DNA of 64,000 nt from Halpernia frigidisoli (lineage in GTDB: Bacteria; Bacteroidota; Bacteroidia; Flavobacteriales; Weeksellaceae). The notes below the pieces were generated by a model, which ran no database searches, was not told where the DNA came from, and worked only from the letters and a program-made list of their open reading frames with translations. The stretch lies in NCBI RefSeq assembly GCF_900113805.1, contig NZ_FOQT01000005.1, positions 1-64,000 on the forward strand. The letters run 5' to 3'. Position 1 is the stretch's first letter; every line of letters starts with the position of its first letter. This document shows, piece after piece, positions 42,488 through 51,218 of the stretch. The position numbers and the translations under genes were made by a program.

Positions 42488-42590
42488 AGATTTTAGATTT
42501 TAGATTTTAGATGAAAATTAAAAAATATTGTAATATAAATTCGGTTTTGATAAAAAAGATAAGCCGAAAACCATCAACTAAAAACCAAAT

Positions 42591-43859
42591 ATGAACATCA
42601 TATTTAAAATAGACACGTGGCAAGAGATTTATTATTCCTTACGGGAAAATAAACTTCGAACTTTCCTCACCATGATCGGTGTGGGTTGGGGAATGTTTCT
42701 CTTCGTTGCACTTTTGGGTGCGGCAAAAGGTATGGAAAATGGTTTTGACAAAGCTTTTGCGGGAACAGCAACCAACTCTATTTTTCTTTGGGCACAAAAC
42801 ACAAACATTCCTTATAATGGATTTCCGAAGGGAAGACAAATGGCCTTGCATTTACCCGATATTCAGGTTTTAGAGAAAAAAATTCCGGAAATATCCTTTA
42901 TTTCGCCACAAACTTCACAAGGGAATTTTGGCAGCGGTGGAGTCGTTTTTTCAAAAGATGGCAAAAACGAAACCTATACTTTAAATGGAGATTATCCTAT
43001 TGGAAACAAAATTTCGCAGAAAACCTTAATTTTCGGTCGATATTTAAATGATGCAGATATCACCGGAAATAAAAATGTAATTGTTCTAGGTGAAGAGATT
43101 TATAAGAATTTTTTCGATGCAAAAAAGAATGAAAACCCAATTGGTAAATCAGTTACAGTAAAGGGCATTTTTTTCAATGTAATTGGCGTTTTTCGTGTAC
43201 AAAGACAAGGCGGCATCAGCAGTGATCGTTCAGCGTATATTCCATTTACCACTTTTACTAAAATGTATAATGACGGTGACAAAGCAGGATATTTTGCTAT
43301 TGTTGGGAAAGATAATGCAGATATCGGCGTTTTGGAAGATGAAGTAAAAAATGAACTTAAGAAAAAATATAACGTTTCACCCGACGATACCAATGCGTTT
43401 GGCAGTTTTAATTTTGCAAAATTATTCGGGAAATTAACCGGATTTCTAACAGGAATGCAACTTTTGACTATCACCGTAGGAACTTTAACCATTTTAGCGG
43501 GAGTCATTGCGATCTCAAATATCTTATTAATTACCGTAAAAGAAAGAACTAAAGAAATCGGCATTCGTCGTGCTTTAGGCGCAAAACCTGCAGAAGTACG
43601 AAATCAGATCTTGCTTGAAAGTGTAGTCATCACGATAACTTCCGGACTTTTGGGATTTATTTTCGGCATACTGCTTTTGATGGGTTTAGATGCTATGACA
43701 AAAGGTCAGGATAAATTCCCGTTTTATAATCCGACCGTCAATTACGGCGAAGTTTTGGCAGCAATGGCCGTCATGGTTTTTCTGGGTTTAGTAATAGGAA
43801 TGATTCCTGCGCAAAGAGCCGTTAAGATCCGACCAATAGAAGCTTTAAGAACAGAATAA
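42591..43859 (+). CDS. MacB/FtsX-type ABC transporter permease (second)
   Basis: A 422-aa paralogue of the preceding permease with the same topology: an N-terminal helix, a periplasmic domain from about 45 to 275, and three C-terminal helices. The matching coupling motif is TVKERTKEIGIRRALGAKPAEV and the ending is QRAVKIRPIEALRTE. A 100-nt gap with ATTTTAG repeats separates the two permease genes. Together with the ATPase and adaptor it forms a tripartite-type efflux pump. The substrate is not known, and macrolides, peptides or lipids are possible. Confidence 0.94.
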   Translation: MNIIFKIDTWQEIYYSLRENKLRTFLTMIGVGWGMFLFVALLGAAKGMENGFDKAFAGTATNSIFLWAQNTNIPYNGFPKGRQMALHLPDIQVLEKKIPEISFISPQTSQGNFGSGGVVFSKDGKNETYTLNGDYPIGNKISQKTLIFGRYLNDADITGNKNVIVLGEEIYKNFFDAKKNENPIGKSVTVKGIFFNVIGVFRVQRQGGISSDRSAYIPFTTFTKMYNDGDKAGYFAIVGKDNADIGVLEDEVKNELKKKYNVSPDDTNAFGSFNFAKLFGKLTGFLTGMQLLTITVGTLTILAGVIAISNILLITVKERTKEIGIRRALGAKPAEVRNQILLESVVITITSGLLGFIFGILLLMGLDAMTKGQDKFPFYNPTVNYGEVLAAMAVMVFLGLVIGMIPAQRAVKIRPIEALRTE

Positions 43860-43889
43860 AAAATTAAAAAAACTATAGAACTAACCAAT

Positions 43890-45086
43890 ATGGAAAAGAA
43901 AAAATTTACCGCAAAAAAGATTATTTACTGGATCATCGGGATCTTATTTTTGTTATTGCTAATAATGGGAATCCGTTATCTCGTGAACTCAAACTCTAAA
44001 AAAAGTGATGAATTTCTTACCAAAACCGCAATCGTGCAAAATATGGACGACAAAGTTTTGGCAACAGGAACAATTGTTCCGCGTGAAGAAATTGAGATAA
44101 AACCAAATATTGCAGGAATTATCAATACAATTTTAGTGAAAGAAGGCGATCACGTAACTGCCGGTCAATTGATTGCAACAATAAAAATTATCCCAAATTT
44201 ATCTCAGGTAAATGATGCCACGCAACAGATTCAAAATTCACAATTGCAGATCAGTAATGCAAAAATGAATATAGATAATCAACAGAAACAGTTTGCAATG
44301 CAGCAAAAATTATTTTCCCAAGGTGTGATCTCTAAACAGGAATACATTACGTCTCAACAGCAATTGACGTCCACGCAACAGGCTTACAAAAATGCGGTTC
44401 AGCAGTTAAATACCGCACAAAAACAATTGCAAATTGTTAGAACCGGCGCAACACCAGAATTGCAAGGTTTGGCAAGCACACAGGTTCGTTCAAAAGTAGC
44501 GGGAACAGTTTTAGAAGTTCCTGTAAAAGTAGGAAGTCAGGTAATTGAAGCGAATTCATTTAACGCCGGGACAACAATTTGCTCTATTGCTGACCTTAAT
44601 TCTTTGCAGTTTAAAGGAACAATTGATGAAGCCCAAGCCGGAAAATTAAAAGAAGGAATGCCGATGAATATAGTAATTGGCGCACTTCAAAGCAAAACTT
44701 TCCCCGGAAAAGTAACGATGATCGCTCCGAAAGGAACGGAAGAAAACGGAACGATAAAATTCCCGATTGAAGGTGATGTTTTTAATGAATCTGATGAATA
44801 TATCCGTGCAGGATTTTCTGCAAACGGTGAAATTATTTTAAGTTCTGTAAAAAACGCCTTGCTTTTAGACGAAGCCTTAGTTCAATATGAAAAAGTAAAA
44901 GGCAACGATAAACCTTTTGTAGAAGTAAAACAAGCGGACGGAACTTTTAAAAAAGTTTATGTAAAACTGGGCGCTTCTGATGGCATAAATGTTCAGGTAC
45001 TTTCCGGAATTACCAAAAATGACCAGATCAAAGTCTGGAATCCTTCCGATAAAGACAAGGAAGCGTTAAAGGATAAATCAAACTAA
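43890..45086 (+). CDS. MacA-like periplasmic adaptor (membrane fusion protein)
   Basis: A 398-aa HlyD-family protein with an N-terminal anchor (about 12-31), a lipoyl half-motif IEIKPNIAGIINTILVKEGD HVTAGQ (about 67-92), a Gln-rich alpha-helical hairpin (about 105-190) and the second lipoyl half RSKVAGTVLEVPVKVG. Beta-barrel and membrane-proximal domains follow. It would link the MacB-like transporter to an outer membrane channel, which is not encoded here. It is the last gene of the operon, followed by a strong terminator. Confidence 0.94.
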   Translation: MEKKKFTAKKIIYWIIGILFLLLLIMGIRYLVNSNSKKSDEFLTKTAIVQNMDDKVLATGTIVPREEIEIKPNIAGIINTILVKEGDHVTAGQLIATIKIIPNLSQVNDATQQIQNSQLQISNAKMNIDNQQKQFAMQQKLFSQGVISKQEYITSQQQLTSTQQAYKNAVQQLNTAQKQLQIVRTGATPELQGLASTQVRSKVAGTVLEVPVKVGSQVIEANSFNAGTTICSIADLNSLQFKGTIDEAQAGKLKEGMPMNIVIGALQSKTFPGKVTMIAPKGTEENGTIKFPIEGDVFNESDEYIRAGFSANGEIILSSVKNALLLDEALVQYEKVKGNDKPFVEVKQADGTFKKVYVKLGASDGINVQVLSGITKNDQIKVWNPSDKDKEALKDKSN

Positions 45087-45106
45087 TTTATTTTTCTCTA
45101 AAACTT

Positions 45107-45132
45107 AAAAGGCGGACTTCGGTTCGCCTTTT
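45107..45132 (+). terminator. Terminator of the ABC efflux operon
   Basis: AAAAGGCGGAC and GTTCGCCTTTT pair around a TTCG tetraloop, a very stable hairpin with one G-T pair, followed by TTTTGC. Confidence 0.85.
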
Positions 45133-45195
45133 GCAGTTGGAGGTTTCGGATATTTAAATTAAAATTTATTTAAATAGCTTTAAAGAAAGAATATT

Positions 45196-45870
45196 ATGAA
45201 ATTCAACGTAAAATTAAACAGTGCTTCAACAATTGAAGAAATAGAAAATTACTGGAAGGATGAAGATTTCGTCAAACTTTTAGAACTATACAGTTTTCCC
45301 GAAGCAGACACCATAAAACCGGAAAATCTACGCGAAATGCTTTTCATGGCAATCACTGATTTTGAACCAAACGAAGCCGCAAAAATTATTTTGACTTATA
45401 AATTATCGGAAAATTTAAATGAAGGACAAATAGATCAGATATCCAACGAAATGTTACTCGATAAAATTTCAGAAGAATATCCCGAAATTGGTTTGCATTA
45501 CGACCTTTTCAATATAAACCAACTTTTATTTAAAGCATTTAATGGAAAATTTCCAAACGCAAAAGCCACAAAAGTTGAATTTGAATTAACTTCCGCAGAT
45601 AATTCTAAAGAAGAAATTACCAAAGAAATCGTTTTAAAATCTTTAAATAACGGACTTTCTGAGAGTAATTTAATTAAGAGATTATTTTCTGACCAAATGT
45701 CGACTGAAAAAAGATTTGATGAAGCTGAAGATATTATCTGGAAACTTGATAAAAAAGATGAATCAAATTACACCATTTTAACATCTGATTATTGGCTGAA
45801 CAAAGACGAGTTAATTGCTGAAGAATTTGATGCAGATTTTGAGCTTGCTGAAAAAGACGAGGAAGAATAA
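45196..45870 (+). CDS. Acidic soluble protein of unknown function
   Basis: A 224-aa protein with no signal peptide or membrane segment. It is strongly acidic, especially at the end (LAEKDEEE), and mainly helical at the N-terminus (STIEEIENYWKDEDFVKLLE). I recognise no family. The gene lies alone between two terminators, so it is independently transcribed. Confidence 0.65.
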   Translation: MKFNVKLNSASTIEEIENYWKDEDFVKLLELYSFPEADTIKPENLREMLFMAITDFEPNEAAKIILTYKLSENLNEGQIDQISNEMLLDKISEEYPEIGLHYDLFNINQLLFKAFNGKFPNAKATKVEFELTSADNSKEEITKEIVLKSLNNGLSESNLIKRLFSDQMSTEKRFDEAEDIIWKLDKKDESNYTILTSDYWLNKDELIAEEFDADFELAEKDEEE

Positions 45871-45897
45871 AACTATTCTAAAAAAAATCATAAAAAA

Positions 45898-45926
45898 AAC
45901 CGGCTTCAGTTAAGAAGCCGGTTTTT
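45898..45926. terminator. Bidirectional terminator
   Basis: The perfect stem AACCGGCTTC / GAAGCCGGTT has an A run on the left and a T run on the right. It separates the convergent acidic-protein and rhodopsin genes. Confidence 0.9.
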
Positions 45927-45942
45927 AAATTTGTACTTAAAT

Positions 45943-46665
45943 CTAAGTGGTTTGTTTTGTTGCCAAAGTATAAACTACTAATCCGAAACCAATCTTATTG
46001 ATCGCATCAGCAATGTTATAAGCAACATCTACGCTTCCAGAACCCAAAAGGCTTGTGTACCAGCCGTTTGTCCCAAGCATATAACCTAGCGGATAAATTG
46101 CCCAGCCAACAAGAACGAACCAGCATAAAATTTTATGTGATGCCAAGACATTTCCACCAGCTGCTTTTGCTAATTTCGCTGCACTACCGAACCAAATTAT
46201 ATAAACAATTACGAAGTAAAATGCACCGGAAATCGCACCCCAAAGTGCAGCTTGTCCGCTGAAAACAGTTTCTCCAAGATATCCAGTAACTAACATCCCT
46301 AAAGAAAGCAAAATCATTTGTACAAGTAAATCGGTTTTTGCACCGGCTACTTTTAAGATCAAATAGAACTCAACACACATCAATGGAACGGTTAAAACCC
46401 AATCCACATAACGGAAAAAAGTTGGCGACTCATGAACGTCTACCCAATATTGCTTCATGTAGAAGTAATGGACCGCAGCAATAAACGTGATTAACCCGGA
46501 AATCAGAACTGATGTACGCCATTTCTTATCAAACTGATTCAGCGATAAGAAAAAGAAAGCTGATGCTGCCATCATTGCCATACAACCAACAAAGAATGTA
46601 AATCCAACATAATCGTCAGAAGCCATTTTGACCATTGTGGTCGAAAGTAAAGTTAAAGTTTGCAT
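45943..46665 (-). CDS. Proteorhodopsin, light-driven proton pump (green type)
   Basis: A 240-aa seven-helix microbial rhodopsin. Helix C reads RYVDWVLTVPLMCVEFYLIL, giving proton acceptor Asp88, Thr92 and donor Glu99, the DTE motif of proton pumps rather than NDQ sodium pumps. His66 corresponds to the conserved His near the acceptor. The spectral-tuning position holds Met96, which predicts green absorption. The retinal-binding Schiff-base lysine is Lys224 in NIADAINKIGFG. It is divergent from the Blh gene that would make retinal. The start could be the first Met or one of two Mets within 14 residues. Confidence 0.95.
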   Translation of the reverse strand: MQTLTLLSTTMVKMASDDYVGFTFFVGCMAMMAASAFFFLSLNQFDKKWRTSVLISGLITFIAAVHYFYMKQYWVDVHESPTFFRYVDWVLTVPLMCVEFYLILKVAGAKTDLLVQMILLSLGMLVTGYLGETVFSGQAALWGAISGAFYFVIVYIIWFGSAAKLAKAAGGNVLASHKILCWFVLVGWAIYPLGYMLGTNGWYTSLLGSGSVDVAYNIADAINKIGFGLVVYTLATKQTT

Positions 46666-46804
46666 AAAGTTTTAAGTTTTAAGTTTTAATTAAATTAATT
46701 ACATCAAATTTAGACAATTATTTTAATAAATTACACATTTTAGTAAATTATTTTACCTTAAATTATGATAACTTTTTATAAATTTTGTTTTTATCTTTAC
46801 GTTC
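46666..46804. promoter_or_regulatory. Divergent promoter region, rhodopsin/blh
   Basis: On the minus strand TAAATTTG (46705-46712) is an exact TAnnTTTG box about 40 nt before the rhodopsin start. On the plus strand TATCTTTA (46792-46799) lies just before blh. The upstream TTTG elements are weak. A shared region would allow coordinate light or nutrient control, which is not shown by the sequence. Confidence 0.45.
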
Positions 46805-47698
46805 ATGAAGAATCAAAACTTTAAAGTCGTTATCAGTTTTTTCTGTATTTGGTTAACTAATTTTTTTTCTAAAGAAGTTCAATTTGTAAGTTCATTCATT
46901 TTGATCTTAAGTTTCGGGATTTTGCACGGTGCAAATGATCTTTTTTTGCTAAATAAAATTAAAAATAAAAAAAAGCAATCAGTTATTGTTCTTTTAATTA
47001 AATATGTAAGCGTTGTATTATCAGTCGTTATTTTATTTTATTTCATACCTAAGTTAGCTCTTTTATCATTTATTTTGATCAGCGCATTTCACTTTGGTGA
47101 ACAACACTGGACGAATAAATTACATATCAAAAGTGACTTTATTAAAAAAACTTTTGTCTTTTTTTATGGTTTTTTTATCCTTTTTCTGCTCTTTTTCTTT
47201 CACCAAAATGACGTCAGAGATATTGTCTTTACGATAATTGATTATAAAATTTCAAAGTCAGTTATAGAAATCCCTTTCTACATTTCAACTCTTATGCTAT
47301 TTTTAACGGGCACTTACATGTTTTTTAAAAATTCTACATTTAAAGCAAAATTAGTTTTAGAATTGTTTTTTTTAATAGTTTTTGCCGTAATTTTTAAAAC
47401 CGCCGCACTACTTTGGGGCTTCGCCATTTATTTTATTTTCTGGCACAGCATTCCTTCTATGATTGATCAGGTTCAGTATTTGTACGGAAGCTGGAACAAA
47501 AATAATTTTATTAAATACTGTAAATCTGCACTTTGGTTTTGGTTAATTTCAATAGTTGGAATCGCCATTTTATATTTTGTTTTTAAAGATGAAAAACTTT
47601 TTGAAGCTATGTTTTTTGCCTTTTTAGCGGCGATAACAGTTCCGCATGTTTGGGTCATAATTTCAATGTTTGGAACTAAAAAAGAAATAGAAGATTGA
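46805..47698 (+). CDS. blh: Beta-carotene 15,15'-dioxygenase, Brp/Blh family
   Basis: A 297-aa integral membrane enzyme that cleaves beta-carotene into two retinals. It has seven to eight hydrophobic helices. Conserved histidine motifs of the family are in ILHGANDLFLL, SAFHFGEQHW, IFWHSIPSMIDQV and VPHVWVIISMF, which would hold the iron. It is divergently placed from the proteorhodopsin gene, the classic retinal supply arrangement. Carotenoid synthesis genes (crtE, B, I, Y) are not in the window. Confidence 0.93.
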   Translation: MKNQNFKVVISFFCIWLTNFFSKEVQFVSSFILILSFGILHGANDLFLLNKIKNKKKQSVIVLLIKYVSVVLSVVILFYFIPKLALLSFILISAFHFGEQHWTNKLHIKSDFIKKTFVFFYGFFILFLLFFFHQNDVRDIVFTIIDYKISKSVIEIPFYISTLMLFLTGTYMFFKNSTFKAKLVLELFFLIVFAVIFKTAALLWGFAIYFIFWHSIPSMIDQVQYLYGSWNKNNFIKYCKSALWFWLISIVGIAILYFVFKDEKLFEAMFFAFLAAITVPHVWVIISMFGTKKEIED

Positions 47699-47760
47699 TA
47701 ATTTTACTTTATTTAAAATTTGTTTCTACGTGAAAAACCTTTGATTTTTTAAAACAATCT

Positions 47761-47842
47761 GCGCCCCGACTTGAGTGGAACTCTTTTTTGTGCAGCGCAG
47801 CGAAACAAAAAAAGTGGGAACGGAAGGCGGATAAAGGCGCCC
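47761..47842 (+). repeat. Dispersed structured repeat, copy C
   Basis: It has the same flanks as copies A and B (CCCGACTTGAGTGGAA, TGGGAACGGAAGGCGG) and closing pair GCGCC/GGCGC. The apical hairpin is longer and different, CTTTTTTGTGCAGCGCAGCG, then AAACAAAAAAAG, yet remains self-complementary. It lies between blh and dnaG. Confidence 0.8.
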
Positions 47843-47894
47843 AAAAAATTGAAATAAAATAATATTTCAAAATCTAAATTCTTATTTTTACAAA

Positions 47895-49856
47895 ATGATC
47901 TCAAAAAGCACAATTGACAAGATATTTTCAACAATCAGAGTTGAAGAAATTATTGGTGAATATGTGCAATTGAAACGCGCAGGTTCTAATTTTAAAGGTT
48001 TAAGTCCTTTTCACGACGAGAAAACAGCGAGTTTCGTTGTTTCTCCAAGCAAGCAGATCTGGAAAGATTTTTCGTCAGGAAAAGGCGGCACGGCGATTTC
48101 TTTTTTAATGGAAATTGAGCAATTTACTTATCCTGAAGCACTTAAACATGCCGCAAAAAAATACGGAATCGAAGTTGAGGAAGATATCCGGGAATATTCT
48201 GAAGAAGAAAAACAGTCGCAAACTGATCGTGAATTACTTTATAAAATTCATGAAGTTGCCAATAATTTCTACCAGGAACAGATGCGCGAAACCGAAGAAG
48301 GACAAATTATTGGTTTTGCGTACTTTAAAGAAAGGGAATTGCGTGATGATATTATTAAAAAATTTCAACTGGGTTATTCGCCGGAACAACGCGATGCTTT
48401 TACGGAATATGCTTTAGAGAAAGGTTATAATAAAGAAATTTTAGAAAAATCCGGACTTTCTATTTTCCCGGAATACGCTGAAAAAGGCGTTGACAGATTT
48501 CGGGAACGCGTCATGTTTCCTATTTTAAGTTTTTCCGGAAGAGTTTTGGGTTTTGGTGCCAGAATTTTAAAAAACAATGTAAAAGCCGCCAAATATCTCA
48601 ATTCGCCGGAAACGGAAATTTATCATAAATCGAAAGTTCTTTATGGTTTAAGCCAAAGTAAACAAGCGATTTCAAAGGAAAATCTTTGTCTTTTGACGGA
48701 AGGTTACATGGACGTGATCGCATTGCACCAGGTTGGAATTGAAAATGTAGTTGCCAGTTCGGGAACGGCTTTAACAAACGATCAAATTAAATTAATAAAA
48801 AGACTCACCGAAAATGTCACGATTTTATTTGATGGCGATGCAGCGGGAATAAAGGCGAGTTTTAGAAGCATCGATCTGCTTTTAGCGGAAGGTATGAATA
48901 TTCGTATTTTACTATTTCCAGATGGCGATGATCCGGATTCTTTTAGCAGAAAACATCCGAAAGATTTTGTTGAAAATTTTATAAAAACCGAAGCACAAGA
49001 TTTTGTTGAGTTTAAAGCAGATATACTTTTAGAGGAAGCGGGTAACGATTTAACTAAACAGATTGCGGCTATTAAAAGTATTGTAGAATCATTATCTTAC
49101 TATAGTGAGTTGAAAAAAGATTTTTACTTTACTCGAATCTCGAAGAGATTTGGCATTTCAGAAAAAAGTCTATTTAATGAGATGGCGCTTTTAAAACAAA
49201 AAAAAGTACTTAAAGAAGAATCTGAATTAAATAGAAAACTTCATATACCAACAAAATTAGAAAAAGTTGCAGACGTCATTGCAATAAATCCGCTTTTGAT
49301 TTTAGAGGAAAAATTGGTTGAATTAATGCTAAAATATGGCGATCAGATTTTAGAAAAAGAAAGAGATTTAGAGGAAACCGAAGATGAAAATTCCGAAGAA
49401 AATAAAACTGAAAAATACCAAATAACAGTTATTGAGGAAATTATAAATCACTTAGAGGAAGATAATTATGAAATACAAATTGCTTTAAACCAAAAAATTG
49501 TAGATGATATTAAATCAGGACTTCAAAATAAAGAAATCAGAAATGGTGATTTTTTTCTGACTTTAATGGACGAAGAAGTGACTTCAAAAGTGGCAAATTC
49601 GTTAATGACCGTTCATGAACTAAGCAACTGGGAACAACACAATATTTATTTTAAAAGAGAAGATGAATTGGTCCAAAATATAGTTCAGGACGTTATTTTT
49701 AGGCACAAAAGGGAATTTGTTTTAACATTAATAAACGAAACGCGAAAAAAATTAGAAAATCCGGATAGCGATTTTAGCCAGGAAGATTTAAAAAAAATAA
49801 TGCTTTTGACACAATTAAAAAACCAGATAGACAAAGAACTGAATAGAATTGTCTGA
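47895..49856 (+). CDS. dnaG: DNA primase (CHC2 domain without zinc ligands)
   Basis: Makes RNA primers for replication, 653 aa. The N-terminal domain is recognisable (VQLKRAGSNFKGLSPFHDEKTASFVV), but the zinc ligands of the usual CPFH...CFGCGxGG are replaced: Ser for Cys before PFH, and DFSSGKGG for CFGCGKGG. The TOPRIM catalytic core is intact: LTEGYMDVIALHQVG (Glu) and ILFDGDAAGIKA (DxD), with RERVMFPI and VLGFGAR before it. The C-terminal 200 residues are the helicase-binding part. Zinc loss seems normal in this clade, from memory. Confidence 0.95.
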   Translation: MISKSTIDKIFSTIRVEEIIGEYVQLKRAGSNFKGLSPFHDEKTASFVVSPSKQIWKDFSSGKGGTAISFLMEIEQFTYPEALKHAAKKYGIEVEEDIREYSEEEKQSQTDRELLYKIHEVANNFYQEQMRETEEGQIIGFAYFKERELRDDIIKKFQLGYSPEQRDAFTEYALEKGYNKEILEKSGLSIFPEYAEKGVDRFRERVMFPILSFSGRVLGFGARILKNNVKAAKYLNSPETEIYHKSKVLYGLSQSKQAISKENLCLLTEGYMDVIALHQVGIENVVASSGTALTNDQIKLIKRLTENVTILFDGDAAGIKASFRSIDLLLAEGMNIRILLFPDGDDPDSFSRKHPKDFVENFIKTEAQDFVEFKADILLEEAGNDLTKQIAAIKSIVESLSYYSELKKDFYFTRISKRFGISEKSLFNEMALLKQKKVLKEESELNRKLHIPTKLEKVADVIAINPLLILEEKLVELMLKYGDQILEKERDLEETEDENSEENKTEKYQITVIEEIINHLEEDNYEIQIALNQKIVDDIKSGLQNKEIRNGDFFLTLMDEEVTSKVANSLMTVHELSNWEQHNIYFKREDELVQNIVQDVIFRHKREFVLTLINETRKKLENPDSDFSQEDLKKIMLLTQLKNQIDKELNRIV

Positions 49857-49871
49857 CAAAATGGCTAAATT
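49854..49871 (+). repeat. Direct repeat, left copy (18 bp) flanking a TA module
   Basis: TGACAAAATGGCTAAATT, beginning exactly at the dnaG stop codon. It is identical to 50416-50433, which begins at the toxin stop codon. The pair brackets the antitoxin-toxin genes. Confidence 0.85.
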
Positions 49872-49909
49872 ATTTCAATAAAATTTCTAAATTTGATAAA
49901 AATAAAACA

Positions 49910-50125
49910 ATGGAAATATCTGTAAATCTTCCGTTTGAGGAACTTTTAAAAATTATAAATAAACTTGCACCTAAAGAAAAAGGTGAGATTGCAAAACTGT
50001 TAATTAAAGAAAACGAAATTTCAGAAAAGCAATGGGCCGAGGCAATTAAACGTAAAAAAGATTTTGAAGCAGGGAAAATCAATACAGAAAATTGGAAATC
50101 TGTGAAAAACAGAATCTTAAATTGA
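49910..50125 (+). CDS. Antitoxin of RelE/ParE-type module
   Basis: A 71-aa protein. The N-terminal half is helical and resembles addiction-module antitoxins (VNLPFEELLKIINKLAPKEK, then GEIAKLLIKE). The C-terminal half, with RKKDFEAGKINTENW, should wrap the toxin. The stop overlaps the toxin reading frame. The module sits between dnaG and clpP, bounded by 18-bp direct repeats. Confidence 0.75.
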   Translation: MEISVNLPFEELLKIINKLAPKEKGEIAKLLIKENEISEKQWAEAIKRKKDFEAGKINTENWKSVKNRILN

Positions 50126-50418
50126 ATTACGAAATTGAATTTCTTATTCCTGCTGCCGAAGAATTTGAAGAAGCAATTTCTTGGTATGAAGATAAGAAAA
50201 TAGGTTTAGGATTTGAGTTTGCACATGAAATCGAAGAGTATTTAAGTTTAATAGAAAACAACCCTTATCTTTTTGAAAAGCATCAAGATAAATATAATCT
50301 GCATAAAGTTCCTTTGGTTCGTTTTCCCTATTCGATTATCTATTGGATTGACGATGACAAAAAAATAATTTACATTGACGCCATATTACATGCTAAAAGA
50401 AAACCTAAATTTGAATGA
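50092..50418 (+). CDS. RelE/ParE family toxin
   Basis: A 108-aa protein (98 aa if translated from the TTG at 50122, which overlaps the antitoxin stop as TTGA). It shows the RelE/ParE fold: IEFLIPAAEEFEEAISWYED, then GLGFEFAHEIEEYLSLIENNP, VPLVRFPYSIIYWID (the strand with Arg and Phe-Pro) and the final IDAILHAKRKP. The target, gyrase or ribosome-bound mRNA, cannot be told from sequence. The TTG start with a 4-nt overlap is typical for coupled TA pairs. Confidence 0.82.
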   Translation: MEICEKQNLKLNYEIEFLIPAAEEFEEAISWYEDKKIGLGFEFAHEIEEYLSLIENNPYLFEKHQDKYNLHKVPLVRFPYSIIYWIDDDKKIIYIDAILHAKRKPKFE

Positions 50419-50433
50419 CAAAATGGCTAAATT
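50416..50433 (+). repeat. Direct repeat, right copy (18 bp) flanking a TA module
   Basis: Identical to 49854-49871. The repeat separation is 562 nt. It contains ATGGCTAAAT, which in this copy opens a 12-codon mini-frame that is probably not translated. Confidence 0.85.
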
Positions 50434-50480
50434 TACAATTGGAACAGACTTTGAGAATTAAAAAATATTAAAAAATTAAA

Positions 50481-51173
50481 ATGGATATATATAAAGAATT
50501 TAGAGATTTCTCTGTGAAACACATGGGAAACAGCGGCACGGCGACGGATAAATATATGGGAATGTATGGCGGTTTCGGACCAACGAATCTAACTCCTTAC
50601 ATTATGGAAGAACGAAGAATGAATGTGGCGCAAATGGATGTTTTTTCCCGTTTAATGATGGATAGAATTATTTTCCTTGGAACAGGAATCGACGATCAGG
50701 TTGCGAATATTGTGACTGCTCAATTGTTATTTCTAGAAAGTTCTGATGCTTCAAAAGACATTCAGATCTATATTAATTCACCTGGTGGAAGTGTTTACGC
50801 AGGATTGGGAATTTATGACACGATGCAAATCATCAAGCCAGATGTTGCGACAATTTGTACAGGAATGGCGGCTTCAATGGGCGCAGTTCTTTTGGTGGCA
50901 GGTGAAAAAGGAAAACGTTCTGCTTTGAAACACTCAAGAGTGATGATTCACCAACCAAGTGGTGGCTCACAAGGCGTTGCGACAGATATGGAAATTAATT
51001 TACGCGAAATGTTGAAGTTGAAAAAAGAACTTTACGATATTATCGCACAACATTCTGGGCAAGATTACGATTGGGTTGAGAAAAATTCTGAACGTGATTA
51101 CTGGATGACTTCCGGTGAAGCCGTGGAATACGGCATGATCGATGAGGTTTTGCTTCGTAAAACTGAGAAATAA
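50481..51173 (+). CDS. clpP: ATP-dependent Clp protease proteolytic subunit
   Basis: A serine protease that forms tetradecameric barrels with ClpX or ClpA/C ATPases. 230 aa. The catalytic Ser132 is in GMAASMGAVLL and His157 in MIHQPSGGSQG, 25 residues apart as in E. coli ClpP. The catalytic Asp is expected in the RDYWMTSGEAVEYGMID region. The glycine-rich IYINSPGGSVYAGLGIYDTM substrate-binding strand is present. The N-terminal 30 residues are longer than in E. coli and presumably a propeptide or axial loop. Confidence 0.97.
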   Translation: MDIYKEFRDFSVKHMGNSGTATDKYMGMYGGFGPTNLTPYIMEERRMNVAQMDVFSRLMMDRIIFLGTGIDDQVANIVTAQLLFLESSDASKDIQIYINSPGGSVYAGLGIYDTMQIIKPDVATICTGMAASMGAVLLVAGEKGKRSALKHSRVMIHQPSGGSQGVATDMEINLREMLKLKKELYDIIAQHSGQDYDWVEKNSERDYWMTSGEAVEYGMIDEVLLRKTEK

Positions 51174-51193
51174 ATTTTTCTAAATACTTGATA

Positions 51194-51217
51194 AAAGACG
51201 TTTTTTAAACGTCTTTT
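51194..51217. terminator. Bidirectional terminator after clpP
   Basis: AAAGACGTT and AACGTCTTT pair around TTTTA and are followed by T residues. clpP and gmk converge here. Confidence 0.85.
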
Positions 51218-51218
51218 T

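Noticed and set aside
45943-46665. Sodium-pumping (NDQ) rhodopsin
   Set aside because: Helix C has Asp, Thr, Glu at the three key positions, not Asn, Asp, Gln.
47749-47934. Minus-strand reading frames across the dispersed repeats (also at 29780, 38994-39108 and 58905)
   Set aside because: They are translations of the repeat element itself, which explains their similar peptides. No promoter or conserved protein is seen.
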